Source: Microbacterium sp. cf046
GTDB lineage: Bacteria; Actinomycetota; Actinomycetes; Actinomycetales; Microbacteriaceae
Assembly: GCF_900114345.1 (NCBI RefSeq)
Contig: NZ_FOZJ01000001.1
Span: forward strand, 372,001-436,000
Reading direction: 5' to 3'
Length of the DNA stretch: 64,000 nt
In this document: piece by piece, positions 1 to 7,680 of the stretch
Numbering within the stretch: the first letter of the stretch is position 1
How the letters are laid out: every line of letters starts with the position of its first letter
Notes under the pieces: model-generated
What the model was told of the DNA's origin: nothing
Seen by the model: the letters and a program-made list of their open reading frames with translations, nothing else
Databases searched by the model: none
Program-made: the position numbers and the translations under genes

Positions 1-1
1 T

Positions 2-163
2 GCGGTCATGAAGGAGGTCGCCGACGAGGCGCTCGTCTGCGGCCACATGCAGGTCGACCAGGTCATCGCGTACAACAACACGACAGTTGCCGACGTCCAG
101 CCCTCCGAGGCGGTCTGGGAGGTCAACCTGATCGACTACTGGGCGGTCAAGCCGGCCAGCTGA
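2..163 (+). CDS. Peptide-type ABC transporter substrate-binding protein, C-terminal end (partial)
   Basis: This open frame enters from the left edge and stops at a TGA at 161-163, leaving about 53 residues. The segment (ending WEVNLIDYWAVKPAS) resembles the C-terminus of family 5 peptide/oligopeptide-binding proteins, which often end in a Trp/Tyr-rich strand. It lies 75 bp upstream of, and on the same strand as, the DppB-type permease, so it most likely supplies the extracellular binding lipoprotein of that importer. The signal peptide, lipobox and ligand-binding core are outside the window, so the assignment rests mainly on context. Confidence 0.6.
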   Translation, partial: AVMKEVADEALVCGHMQVDQVIAYNNTTVADVQPSEAVWEVNLIDYWAVKPAS

Positions 164-238
164 TCGGCGGGCGTCCCTCGCGGGCGCGCTTACAATCCAC
201 ACTGACGACCACTACGAGGACGAGGCGGCCAGACCCAC

Positions 239-1183
239 ATGATCAAACTCATTGGGAGCCGCCTCGTCCTCGTCATTCCTCAGCTGCTGATCGTCGCTCT
301 GCTGGTCTTCCTCCTGGTCTACCTGGTTCCGGGCAGCGTGGCGGGCATCGTGCTGGGCGACAGTGCCAATCCCGAGGACATCGCGAGGGTCGAGGCGCAG
401 CTCGGTCTCGATCGGCCGCTCTACGAACAGCTCGGCGTCTACTTCGGCGGTCTCCTCCGCGGAGACCTGGGCGACTCGTTGATCTACGGCAGGTCGGTCG
501 GCGACATGGTGCTCGAGCGGCTTCCCGCGACGCTCTCCCTGGTGGCCGGCGGACTCCTCGTCGCGATCGTCATCGGCGTGGGGCTGGGGATGCTCGCCGG
601 TGTGTATGCGCGCCGCCCGGTCGACCGTGGGGTCACCGTGTTCAGTTCGCTTCTGCAGTCGGTGCCCGAGTTCTGGATCGGACTGATCCTCGTGCTCGTC
701 TTCGTGATCCAGCTGCGATGGGCGCCCGTCGTCGCCTGGACGCCGCCCGACGAGGATGCGGCGGCGTGGCTGCGGGGACTGCTCCTTCCGTGCCTTGCGC
801 TCGGCGCGGGCGCCTCGGCCCTCATCGCCCGGCAGACCAGGACCGCAGTGGCCGAGTCTCTTGCATCGCCCTACGCCGACATGCTCACCGCGGCCGGGGT
901 GCCGCGCTCTCGGATCATCTGGAAGTACGCGCTGAAGAACGCGATGGTTCCGGTGCTGGCGGCGTCGGCGCTGGCGGTCGGCATCCTGTTCGGCACGAGC
1001 CTCGTGATGGAGCGGGTCTTCGCCTTCCCCGGCCTCGGCGGCCTGCTGCTGACGAGCGTCATCAGCAAGGACTTCCCTGTCGTCCAGGGCGCGGCGCTCG
1101 TCGTCTGCGTCATCGTCATCTTCGTCAATCTGGTGGTCGACATCGGGTACGGCGTACTGAACCCGAGGACCCGTCCGCAATGA
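239..1183 (+). CDS. ABC transporter permease, DppB/OppB type
   Basis: This 314-residue integral membrane protein has a long N-terminal hydrophobic segment (residues 8-32) followed by further membrane spans. This is the BPD_transp_1 fold of dipeptide/oligopeptide/nickel importers. The stretch around residues 218-237 (AAGVPRSRIIWKYALKNAMV) is the EAA-like cytoplasmic loop that contacts the ATPase. The ATG at 239 is preceded by only a weak GAGG-containing ribosome site. The stop overlaps the next start (ATGA at 1180-1183), so it is translationally coupled to the fused permease/ATPase. The substrate could be a peptide or another small molecule; the catabolic genes downstream do not settle this. 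Confidence 0.9.
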   Translation: MIKLIGSRLVLVIPQLLIVALLVFLLVYLVPGSVAGIVLGDSANPEDIARVEAQLGLDRPLYEQLGVYFGGLLRGDLGDSLIYGRSVGDMVLERLPATLSLVAGGLLVAIVIGVGLGMLAGVYARRPVDRGVTVFSSLLQSVPEFWIGLILVLVFVIQLRWAPVVAWTPPDEDAAAWLRGLLLPCLALGAGASALIARQTRTAVAESLASPYADMLTAAGVPRSRIIWKYALKNAMVPVLAASALAVGILFGTSLVMERVFAFPGLGGLLLTSVISKDFPVVQGAALVVCVIVIFVNLVVDIGYGVLNPRTRPQ

Positions 1184-2985
1184 GTGCCCTCGAGAATCCG
1201 CACACGACGACCGTCGCCGCCGGCGCGCAGGCGGCGCCTTCAGCGCCGACCGGTATCCTCCGCGTGGTGCGCATCGTGCTGGGCAAGCCGCTTGCAGTGG
1301 TGGCGATCTGCTGGCTCCTCCTCGTCGTGATCGCGGCGGTCGGAGCGGACTGGCTCGCCCCCTATGACCCCCTCGAGAACAACTTCACCCTCGAGGGAAT
1401 CCTGCAGGGGCCGAGCGCCGAGCACTGGCTCGGCACCGATGAGAACGGCCGCGATGTCCTCAGTCGCCTGCTGTACGGGGCGAGGATCGCGCTCGCGGTG
1501 GGCTTCGGCTCGGTGCTGGTCGCCATGCTGATCGGAGTTCCGATCGGCCTGTTCCTCGGCTATCGCGGGGGATGGTCCGATCGCGTCGGAACGCGTTTCG
1601 TCGACATCTTCGATGCACTGCCAGGGATGCTCGTGGCATTCGCGATCGTCGCGATCCTGGGTCGCGGACTTCCCTCAATCATGCTTGCTATCGGTCTCAT
1701 CTTCGCGATGAACTTCGCACGGATGGCTCGCGCGATCACTCTCGCGGAGCGTTCGAAGCTGTACGTGGATGCCGCGAAGGTCGGCGGCATCCGGGAGTCC
1801 TCCATCCTCTTCCGGCAGGTGCTGCCGAACCTCGCCGGACCGCTCGTCATCCAGGGCGCGATCCTCGTCGGCGCCGCGATCATCATCGAGTCGGCGCTGA
1901 GCTTCCTCGGAATCGGTCTCGAATCCAGCGTTCCGTCGTGGGGCGGCCTGCTCGGAGTGGCCGCGGCCAAGCAGGCCGTGCAGCCATTCCTCGCGTTCCC
2001 ACCCGGCCTGACGATCATCCTCACCGTGCTCGCGTTCAATGTCCTCGGCGACGCGGTGAGCGAGGCCCTGCATGGCGAGAAGCGCAAGCGGTTCAAGATC
2101 CTGACGCCCAAGACGCAGGCCGCCGCGGCACCCGCCGCCGCCGCTGCGGACCCCGACGCGATCCTCGAGATCCGTCATCTGAACGTCGAGCTGCGCGGAG
2201 CGGGGGAGCCGGTCCCGCTCGTGCGGGATGTGTCCCTGACCCTTCAACGCGGTGAGATCGTCGGTCTTCTGGGTGAATCCGGCTCGGGCAAGTCGACCAC
2301 GGCGCGCGCCGTGCTGGGACTGCTCCCTCCCGGGATCGGGATCTCGTCGGGATCGATCCTGCTCGACGGGCATGAGCTCGTGGGCAGGACCGAGAAGCAG
2401 CTGCGCCGCTTCCGGGGGACGACCGTCGCGGCGGTCTTCCAGGATCCGATGGCTTCCCTCTCGCCCGTGCACACAGTGGGCGAGCAGTTGCGAGAACCGC
2501 TCCGCGCTCATTTCAAGCTGTCCAAGAAGGCTGCCCGGGCGCGTGCGATCGAACTGCTGGACCGGGTCGGCGTGCAGAACGCCGCGGCGCGCATCGATGA
2601 CTATCCCCATCAGTTCTCGGGTGGCATGGCGCAGCGCGTGGCCATCGCGATGGCACTCTCGGCGGGCCCCATGCTGCTGATCGCGGATGAGGCCACGAGC
2701 GCACTCGACGTGACGACCCAGGCGCAGGTTCTCGATCTCCTTCTCGACCTGCGCGACGAGTTCGGGATGGCGATCCTGCTCATCACCCACGACCTCGGAG
2801 TGGTCGCCGAGGCCTGCGACCGCGCCGCCGTGATGTATCGAGGTGAGGTCGTGGAGATCACCGAGGATGCGGCAACCCTGTTCGATGCCCCTGCTCACGA
2901 ATACACGGCCAAGCTGCTGTCCGCGCGGACGCCGCGTCCGCGCAGGAAGACGGTCGCACCGCCGGTCGAGACGGTGGTCCCATGA
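1180..2985 (+). CDS. Fused ABC permease and ATP-binding protein (DppC-DppD fusion)
   Basis: This 601-residue protein joins two importer subunits. Residues 1 to about 305 are a DppC/OppC-type permease: an N-terminal membrane span near residue 45, the GTDENGRDVLSRLLYGAR element typical of DppC, and a YVDAAKVGG EAA loop. An Ala/Pro-rich linker at about 311-327 leads to an ATPase with Walker A GESGSGKST at about 365, signature FSGGMAQR near 478 and Walker B LLIADEATSALD near 500. The start is the ATG at 1180, which overlaps the previous stop by 4 bp; longer upstream readings of this frame are antisense noise. Its own stop overlaps the next ATPase by 4 bp. Such fusions are known in actinobacteria, so it is unusual but not a frameshift. 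Confidence 0.9.
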   Translation: MSALENPHTTTVAAGAQAAPSAPTGILRVVRIVLGKPLAVVAICWLLLVVIAAVGADWLAPYDPLENNFTLEGILQGPSAEHWLGTDENGRDVLSRLLYGARIALAVGFGSVLVAMLIGVPIGLFLGYRGGWSDRVGTRFVDIFDALPGMLVAFAIVAILGRGLPSIMLAIGLIFAMNFARMARAITLAERSKLYVDAAKVGGIRESSILFRQVLPNLAGPLVIQGAILVGAAIIIESALSFLGIGLESSVPSWGGLLGVAAAKQAVQPFLAFPPGLTIILTVLAFNVLGDAVSEALHGEKRKRFKILTPKTQAAAAPAAAAADPDAILEIRHLNVELRGAGEPVPLVRDVSLTLQRGEIVGLLGESGSGKSTTARAVLGLLPPGIGISSGSILLDGHELVGRTEKQLRRFRGTTVAAVFQDPMASLSPVHTVGEQLREPLRAHFKLSKKAARARAIELLDRVGVQNAAARIDDYPHQFSGGMAQRVAIAMALSAGPMLLIADEATSALDVTTQAQVLDLLLDLRDEFGMAILLITHDLGVVAEACDRAAVMYRGEVVEITEDAATLFDAPAHEYTAKLLSARTPRPRRKTVAPPVETVVP

Positions 2986-3890
2986 GCCTCGACCAGGCGG
3001 CCGTGATCGACAGCGAGGAGCTCATGATGCATCCCCTGCTCTGCGTCCGAGACCTCACGATCTCCTATGACCTGCCGCAGGCGCTCTCGCTCCGGCCGAA
3101 GAGGGTGCCCGTCGTCAAGAACGTCAGCTTCGACATCCGCCCTGGCGAGACCCTGGGTCTGGTGGGGGAGTCGGGATCCGGGAAGTCGACGACCGGGCGC
3201 GCGATCCTGCGACTGCTGGACCCGGCATCCGGATCCATAGAATTCGATGGCGTCGAGGTGACGGCGTTCGGTCGGCGCACACCGCTGTCGTACCGGCGCG
3301 ACGTGCAGGCGGTGTTCCAGGACCCGTCCACATCCCTGAACCCGCGCCAGCCGGTGTCGATGGCGGTGACGACGATCCTGCGACGACACGGCGTCGGCAA
3401 TCGCGCGCAGCGCGATCGACGGGCAGCTGAGGCCTTCGAGCACGTCGGCCTGCAGCGCATGCACCTCGACCGGTACCCCGGTGAACTGTCCGGTGGTCAG
3501 CAGCAGCGCGTCGCGATCGCCCGTGCGATCGCTTTGCGTCCACGCCTCATCGTGTGCGACGAGGCGACCAGTGCGCTCGACCTGTCCACGCGCGGGCAGA
3601 TCATCGAGCTGCTCGGCGACCTGCAGGTCGAGACGGGGGTGAGCTATCTCTTCATCGCCCACGACCTCGGCCTGGTCCGCCATTTCTCCGACCACATCGC
3701 GGTCATGCGGTCGGGCGAGATCGTCGAACTCGCCTCGGCGAACGATCTGTTCGAGCGCCCTGAGCACCCGTACACGCGCAAGCTGCTCGGAGCGACGCCG
3801 GAGGATCATCCTCGAGGCCGCGAGGAGCGGCGCAGAGTGCGCAGGGCCTTCGCGAGCGCCCACGGCGAGGGACTCATCCCCGACGTGTGA
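2982..3890 (+). CDS. ABC transporter ATP-binding protein, DppF/OppF type
   Basis: This 302-residue ATPase is the second nucleotide-binding subunit of the peptide-type importer. Walker A GESGSGKST lies at residues 62-70, signature LSGGQQQRVAIARA near 168, and Walker B LIVCDEATSALD near 188. It is followed by the oligopeptide-family C-terminal region ending HPYTRKLLGATPE. Its start overlaps the stop of the fusion gene (ATGA, 2982-2985). It should pair with the ATPase half of the fusion to form the asymmetric DppD/DppF dimer. It closes the operon and faces the convergent aldolase gene only 39 bp away, a gap in which I see no strong hairpin. Confidence 0.92.
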   Translation: MSLDQAAVIDSEELMMHPLLCVRDLTISYDLPQALSLRPKRVPVVKNVSFDIRPGETLGLVGESGSGKSTTGRAILRLLDPASGSIEFDGVEVTAFGRRTPLSYRRDVQAVFQDPSTSLNPRQPVSMAVTTILRRHGVGNRAQRDRRAAEAFEHVGLQRMHLDRYPGELSGGQQQRVAIARAIALRPRLIVCDEATSALDLSTRGQIIELLGDLQVETGVSYLFIAHDLGLVRHFSDHIAVMRSGEIVELASANDLFERPEHPYTRKLLGATPEDHPRGREERRRVRRAFASAHGEGLIPDV

Positions 3891-3929
3891 CGGCCGGCGC
3901 GACCAGCACGGCTGATCGACTGCGTCCGG

Positions 3930-4616
3930 TCACTCGTCCAACAGGACGTACGAGCTCTCGAAGCGCCAGTGCATGTCGTGGGTCGTCGCCGGAAGGACCT
4001 CGGCGTACAGCGCATCCCGAGGTGCTGTCACGGTCGAAAGCGGCCCGCCGTGCGCCAGCGACGCGAGCAGCAGACCCGCGTGCTGCTCCGCGAGGATCGC
4101 GCGGAAGACCGCCTCGCGGACCGTGCGACCGACGATGACGGCGCCGTGCCAGCGCATCAGGCCAAGCCCGCTGTCGCCCATCGTGCGGACGAACTGCTCG
4201 GCCGCCTCGTGGTCGCGGATCAGCTCCGGTCGATCCCAGAGAGGTATGCGCTCGGGCCAGAAACTCGCATGCATCATGAGCAGTTCACCTGGCGGCTCGG
4301 CCATCGCGGCCAGCGCAACGAGGTTCGGGGAATGCACATGAATGAGAGATGCGATCTCCGGCTTCGCCCTGTGCATCGCCGCGTGGATGTACAGCTCGAG
4401 CGGCAGACCCGGACGGAACTCGTCGTCGAGGCCCAGTTCGAACAGCTCGTCGGGGCGACACAGATCCTTGCGCCGCCCCGCGCCCGGGCAGATCAGGTAG
4501 CGCTCGGGGTCCTCCGTGAGAAGGCTGACGTGCCCGAACATCCCGATCAGCTCGTGGCGACCGAGAATCCGCGTCGCCGTCGCGAGCTCGGCCCGGAGCG
4601 CTGACCGATCTGCCAC
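3930..4616 (-). CDS. Class II aldolase/adducin family protein
   Basis: This 228-residue protein has the class II (L-fuculose-phosphate aldolase/adducin) fold. The likely zinc ligands are His-x-His in SLIHVHSPN and a downstream His in RWHGAVIVG; a Glu in LPLELYIHAAM sits where the catalytic acid lies in the family. I chose the GTG at 4616, which follows an AAGGAC ribosome site inside the end of the upstream gene; longer reading frames are not family-like. It lies 8 bp downstream of the O-demethylase, so the two are probably co-transcribed. Relatives act as aldolases, dehydratases or decarboxylases on sugar acids and aromatic breakdown products. The substrate cannot be read from sequence; a role on a demethylated or ring-cleaved intermediate is inference. 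Confidence 0.82.
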   Translation of the reverse strand: MADRSALRAELATATRILGRHELIGMFGHVSLLTEDPERYLICPGAGRRKDLCRPDELFELGLDDEFRPGLPLELYIHAAMHRAKPEIASLIHVHSPNLVALAAMAEPPGELLMMHASFWPERIPLWDRPELIRDHEAAEQFVRTMGDSGLGLMRWHGAVIVGRTVREAVFRAILAEQHAGLLLASLAHGGPLSTVTAPRDALYAEVLPATTHDMHWRFESSYVLLDE

Positions 4617-4624
4617 CTGCGTTC

Positions 4625-5959
4625 TCAGTCCTTGCGATAGCCGGTGCGCGCGAACTCGTTGTAGGGCGCCGGCTGCACGGTCGCCCGCAGTCGCGGGAAC
4701 CCGAGTTCGGCATCCGGAGCCGTTCCGAAGCCGGGGTGATCGCCCCACACGACCTCGACCTGCGTGCCGGGCGCAGCGTGCTCACGAGCGATGAGCGAGA
4801 GTGCGAGCACAGTGCCGACCGGCGCGATGCGCGCGGCTTGGAAGGTCGTGCCGACGAGGTCGCCGCCGACTTCGATCCGATTGCGGGCGTACGAGTTGAG
4901 GTAGGCATCCGTGCTCTCGAAGACACGGCTGACATCCGCCTCGTCCAGTTCGAGTGTCACCTTCGTCCGGCGGACGTTCTCCTTCGCTTCCTGGAGCGCG
5001 TCCCGACCGATGAAGTCGTGGTTGAACGAGACGGATCGGCCGTAGCCGAGCTCCCACGGCGTCGTGTAGTAGTCCTCGATGCTTTCGGAATAGAAGCTCC
5101 CGTAGAGAGGATTCTGACCCTCGTAGGTGAACAGTCCGAGTTGCGCGCGGTACTCAGCCAGACGCGGATCCGTGTAGATGGCGGGCGTGGGCGTGGGGAT
5201 CCAGCCGCTCTCTATGCCGTTGGTCGCATATGACAGCGCGCCGACATGCACGAGGCCCAGCGGCTCGCCGGCGGCGGTGAGCGCCGCCTTGACGGCGTCG
5301 TGATCCGAGTACGCACCGATGAACTCGTAGCCGGGCTGGCCCGCCATTCCGTGCCTCAGCGCGCGGAACTTCGCGCCGGCGAGCTCGACCGGGGTCGAGT
5401 GGAAGAACTTCGTCTCGGGGAGCGGTCCGCCGAACGCGTTCTCGACCAGTTCGAGCGCGCGAGGACCCTGAATCTGAAGGCGGAACAGGCGGGGGTCGTC
5501 CTGGCGGTAGCTGAGGTCCGGGTCGGTCTCGAACTCGACGTCGTACCCGCCGGCGGTCGCGTGGTACGCGACCCAGTTCTGCGCGCCCGGCACGCCGCTG
5601 AGCACGTAGGACTCGTCGCTCTCCTTGAGCAGGATGCCGTCGGTGATGATGTTGCCGTCGTACGCGACCGGCACGAACTGCTTCGCCTGACCGACGACGA
5701 AGCTGTCGATGTTGTTCGCGCTGACGTCACTCAGGAGTCGCGCGACACCGGAGCCGCGCAGGAACGTGTCGGACATGTGGAAGGACAGGTCCGAGATCGC
5801 CACGGTCGAGCGCCACGCGTCCTGCTCCGGCGCCCAGCCGGCGTACTCGTCGTCGACGACGGGCGGCTTCCACGGGTCGGCTCCTGGTTTCCACAGCAGT
5901 CGCTGCGGCGATCCCGCCTGGTCGATGCCCTGCTGGAGGCTGACGAAATCCCACGCCAT
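4625..5959 (-). CDS. Tetrahydrofolate-dependent aromatic O-demethylase-like protein (GcvT fold, LigM/DesA family)
   Basis: This 444-residue GcvT-fold protein carries motifs I recognise from the vanillate/syringate O-demethylases LigM and DesA of sphingomonads: LRHGMAGQPGYEFIG, ESGWIPTPTPAIYTDPRL, SIEDYYTTPWELGYG and NHDFIGRDALQEAKE. Those enzymes move the methyl of an aryl methyl ether to tetrahydrofolate. Glycine-cleavage T proteins and dimethylglycine-type demethylases share the fold but not these motifs. The ATG at 5959 follows a good AAAGGAG site. The gene diverges from a LysR regulator across a 160-bp region with inverted repeats and is followed by a class II aldolase. No MetF or other folate gene sits nearby. 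The family call is firm; the exact substrate (vanillate, syringate or another methoxy-aromatic) is not. Confidence 0.85.
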   Translation of the reverse strand: MAWDFVSLQQGIDQAGSPQRLLWKPGADPWKPPVVDDEYAGWAPEQDAWRSTVAISDLSFHMSDTFLRGSGVARLLSDVSANNIDSFVVGQAKQFVPVAYDGNIITDGILLKESDESYVLSGVPGAQNWVAYHATAGGYDVEFETDPDLSYRQDDPRLFRLQIQGPRALELVENAFGGPLPETKFFHSTPVELAGAKFRALRHGMAGQPGYEFIGAYSDHDAVKAALTAAGEPLGLVHVGALSYATNGIESGWIPTPTPAIYTDPRLAEYRAQLGLFTYEGQNPLYGSFYSESIEDYYTTPWELGYGRSVSFNHDFIGRDALQEAKENVRRTKVTLELDEADVSRVFESTDAYLNSYARNRIEVGGDLVGTTFQAARIAPVGTVLALSLIAREHAAPGTQVEVVWGDHPGFGTAPDAELGFPRLRATVQPAPYNEFARTGYRKD

Positions 5960-5986
5960 CTCAGGCTCCTTTGCCCTCGTGCTGTC

Positions 5987-6042
5987 ACTCGACCGCGATG
6001 CCGTGGTCGAGTCAGTTATATGAAGCAGTGTAAGTCAACTGA
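5987..6042. promoter_or_regulatory. Divergent O-demethylase/LysR control region with inverted repeats
   Basis: A perfect inverted repeat ACTCGACC (5987-5994) and GGTCGAGT (6005-6012) with a 10-bp spacer sits just downstream of a TATAAC -10 (minus strand, 6015-6020). A second pair, TCAGTT (6012-6017) and AACTGA (6037-6042), flanks that -10. The LysR gene has its own -10 candidate, TAGTCT, at 6086-6091. The arrangement fits a LysR protein controlling both directions; whether it activates or represses is not shown. Confidence 0.5.
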
Positions 6043-6119
6043 AAACTCTTGCCAAGAGCGATCCGTGGCATGACATCCGCGCGGTTAGTCTGGGCACGCA
6101 GCGTCAAGGGAGGCGGACG

Positions 6120-7031
6120 ATGGATCGACTGGTCGTCATGAGAACATTCGTCACGGTCGCGAAGTCGTCGAGCTTCAGCGGCGCGGCACGCGAGTTGGGC
6201 ATCTCCGGCTCGCTCGTCTCCCGCCATGTCGCCGATCTGGAGCGGCAGGTCGGCGTGCGCCTGGTCAATCGCACGGCGCGGTCCGTCTCCCTCACTGAGG
6301 CGGGACACCGGTACGCCGAGTTCGCCGACCGCATCCTTTCGGAGATCGACGAGGAGGACGGGGCGCTGTCCCAGTCGCGCGATGCGCCGGAAGGCACCCT
6401 CTCCGTGATCTGCCCCAAGTGGATCGGGACGCTCGAGGTCGGGGACGCGATCGCCGCCTTCGTCCGGGACCATCCGAAGATCCATCTGCGGTTCGAGCTC
6501 GGCGGCATGTCGGACCGCAATTACGACTTCCTGGACAGGGGATACGACGTCGCGTTCCACACGCGCGATCTGCGCGACTCGAATGTGCTGGTGCGTCGTG
6601 TGTCGGAACTGCCGTTCGTGCTCGCGGCATCGGCCGACTACGTGCGCCGGCGCGGAACCCCCGAGTCAGTCGCCGATCTGGGCGAGCACGATTTCGTCCT
6701 CCATCCCAACGACCCGGTCTGGCGCCTCGGAGAGGGGGCGGACACGATCCACTACAAGGTGCAGAACGCGACTGTGGTCGCCAATTCGTACCTGGTGATC
6801 GAGAAGCTCGTCGAGAGCGGCTGCGGCATCGCCCTCATCCCGAGGCGTCCCGCCGTGAATCGGCTGGACAGCGGTGAGCTCGTCGAGCTCCTCCCCGACC
6901 ACCGCCCTCCAGCGCGCGCGCTGTATGCGGTGCACGGCCCAGGCGGCCGGACGCCTGAGCGAGTGCGGATCTTCCTCGACTTCATGACCGGGTGGTTCCG
7001 GGCGAACGCGGCACGCGGCGCCACCGGCTGA
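6120..7031 (+). CDS. LysR family transcriptional regulator
   Basis: This 303-residue protein has a winged helix-turn-helix at residues 1-60 (SFSGAARELGISGSLVSRHVADLERQVGVRLVNRT split across the motif) and a periplasmic-binding-like effector domain from about residue 90. The ATG at 6120 has an AGGGAGG ribosome site. It diverges from the O-demethylase/aldolase pair, the classic layout for a LysR protein controlling a neighbouring catabolic operon. The effector is probably an aromatic substrate or intermediate; this is inferred from position. The C-terminal half lacks any recognisable extra domain. Confidence 0.92.
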   Translation: MDRLVVMRTFVTVAKSSSFSGAARELGISGSLVSRHVADLERQVGVRLVNRTARSVSLTEAGHRYAEFADRILSEIDEEDGALSQSRDAPEGTLSVICPKWIGTLEVGDAIAAFVRDHPKIHLRFELGGMSDRNYDFLDRGYDVAFHTRDLRDSNVLVRRVSELPFVLAASADYVRRRGTPESVADLGEHDFVLHPNDPVWRLGEGADTIHYKVQNATVVANSYLVIEKLVESGCGIALIPRRPAVNRLDSGELVELLPDHRPPARALYAVHGPGGRTPERVRIFLDFMTGWFRANAARGATG

Positions 7032-7067
7032 CCGCGGCCGCAGTGGTACCGGATGCCTTGTCGTCAA

Positions 7068-7101
7068 TTGATGATTATGTTTGAATAACTAAAATCATCG
7101 A
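7068..7101 (+). promoter_or_regulatory. AT-rich promoter and candidate MarR operator
   Basis: In otherwise GC-rich DNA, TTGATG (7068-7073) and TAAAAT (7090-7095) form a -35/-10 pair with a 16-bp spacer. Imperfect inverted arms TTGATGATT (7068-7076) and AATCATCGA (7093-7101) cover both elements and match at 8 of 9 positions. A dimeric MarR repressor bound here would block its own operon. The ATG at 7105 lies only nine bases after the -10, so the message would be nearly leaderless. Confidence 0.6.
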
Positions 7102-7104
7102 CTG

Positions 7105-7680
7105 ATGCGACGAGGCGGACCAATGGGGGATGCAGCGGATGCCGAGTTCCTGGAGCTCGCGGTGCTCGTCGTCGACATCGCCCGCGAGATCCAGCTCCGG
7201 GCGGCGATGAGCACCCCGGTGGTACCCCTCACACAGACCCAGGGTCAGGTCATGCGGTACGTGCACGACCACCCCGGCTGTTCCGCCACAGACATCGCCG
7301 ACGGCAGCGGTCTTCAGCGCGCGAACGTGAGCGCGGCCCTTCGGGATCTCCGCGGTCGTGGGTACATCACGTCGCGGCGGGACGAGGATGACGGTCGCGC
7401 GATTCGCATCGACGCGACTCCGCTGGCGGATGAGACGATCGCGAAACTGCGCAGGTCGTGGGCGGAGCTCGTCTCCGACGCCTGGAACGCGGATGCCGCC
7501 GACGATCACACGCCGAACCTGGACCATCTCACCGCGGACCTGGCCCGCATCCGCGAGGGACTGCGTGCACACCGCGCAACTAAAGCGTTCCGCATCCCGT
7601 CTCCCGCCCCGCTGGGCGGCGGCACAGACTCGACACATCACCTCGTTATCGCTGAAGGGCCGAGCACTGATGGCGATTGA
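7105..7680 (+). CDS. MarR family transcriptional regulator
   Basis: This 191-residue protein has a MarR-type winged helix at about residues 35-110: TQTQGQVMRYVHDHPGCSAT, then GLQRANVSAALRDL as recognition helix and RGYITSRRDEDDGRAIRI as wing. It is followed by a dimerisation helix and a 40-residue polar tail. It heads the ring-cleavage operon and overlaps the dioxygenase gene by 11 bp, so autoregulation of the whole operon is likely. The ATG at 7105 is nearly leaderless relative to the TAAAAT box; ATG 7123, behind a GAGGCGGA sequence, is an alternative start. The ligand is unknown; aromatic acids are common ligands for MarR proteins in catabolic operons. Confidence 0.85.
   Translation: MRRGGPMGDAADAEFLELAVLVVDIAREIQLRAAMSTPVVPLTQTQGQVMRYVHDHPGCSATDIADGSGLQRANVSAALRDLRGRGYITSRRDEDDGRAIRIDATPLADETIAKLRRSWAELVSDAWNADAADDHTPNLDHLTADLARIREGLRAHRATKAFRIPSPAPLGGGTDSTHHLVIAEGPSTDGD

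Noticed and set aside
718-1179. N-terminal extension of the fused permease-ATPase
   Set aside because: It runs inside the upstream permease in another frame; ATG 1180 gives a normal DppC start with a 4-bp overlap.
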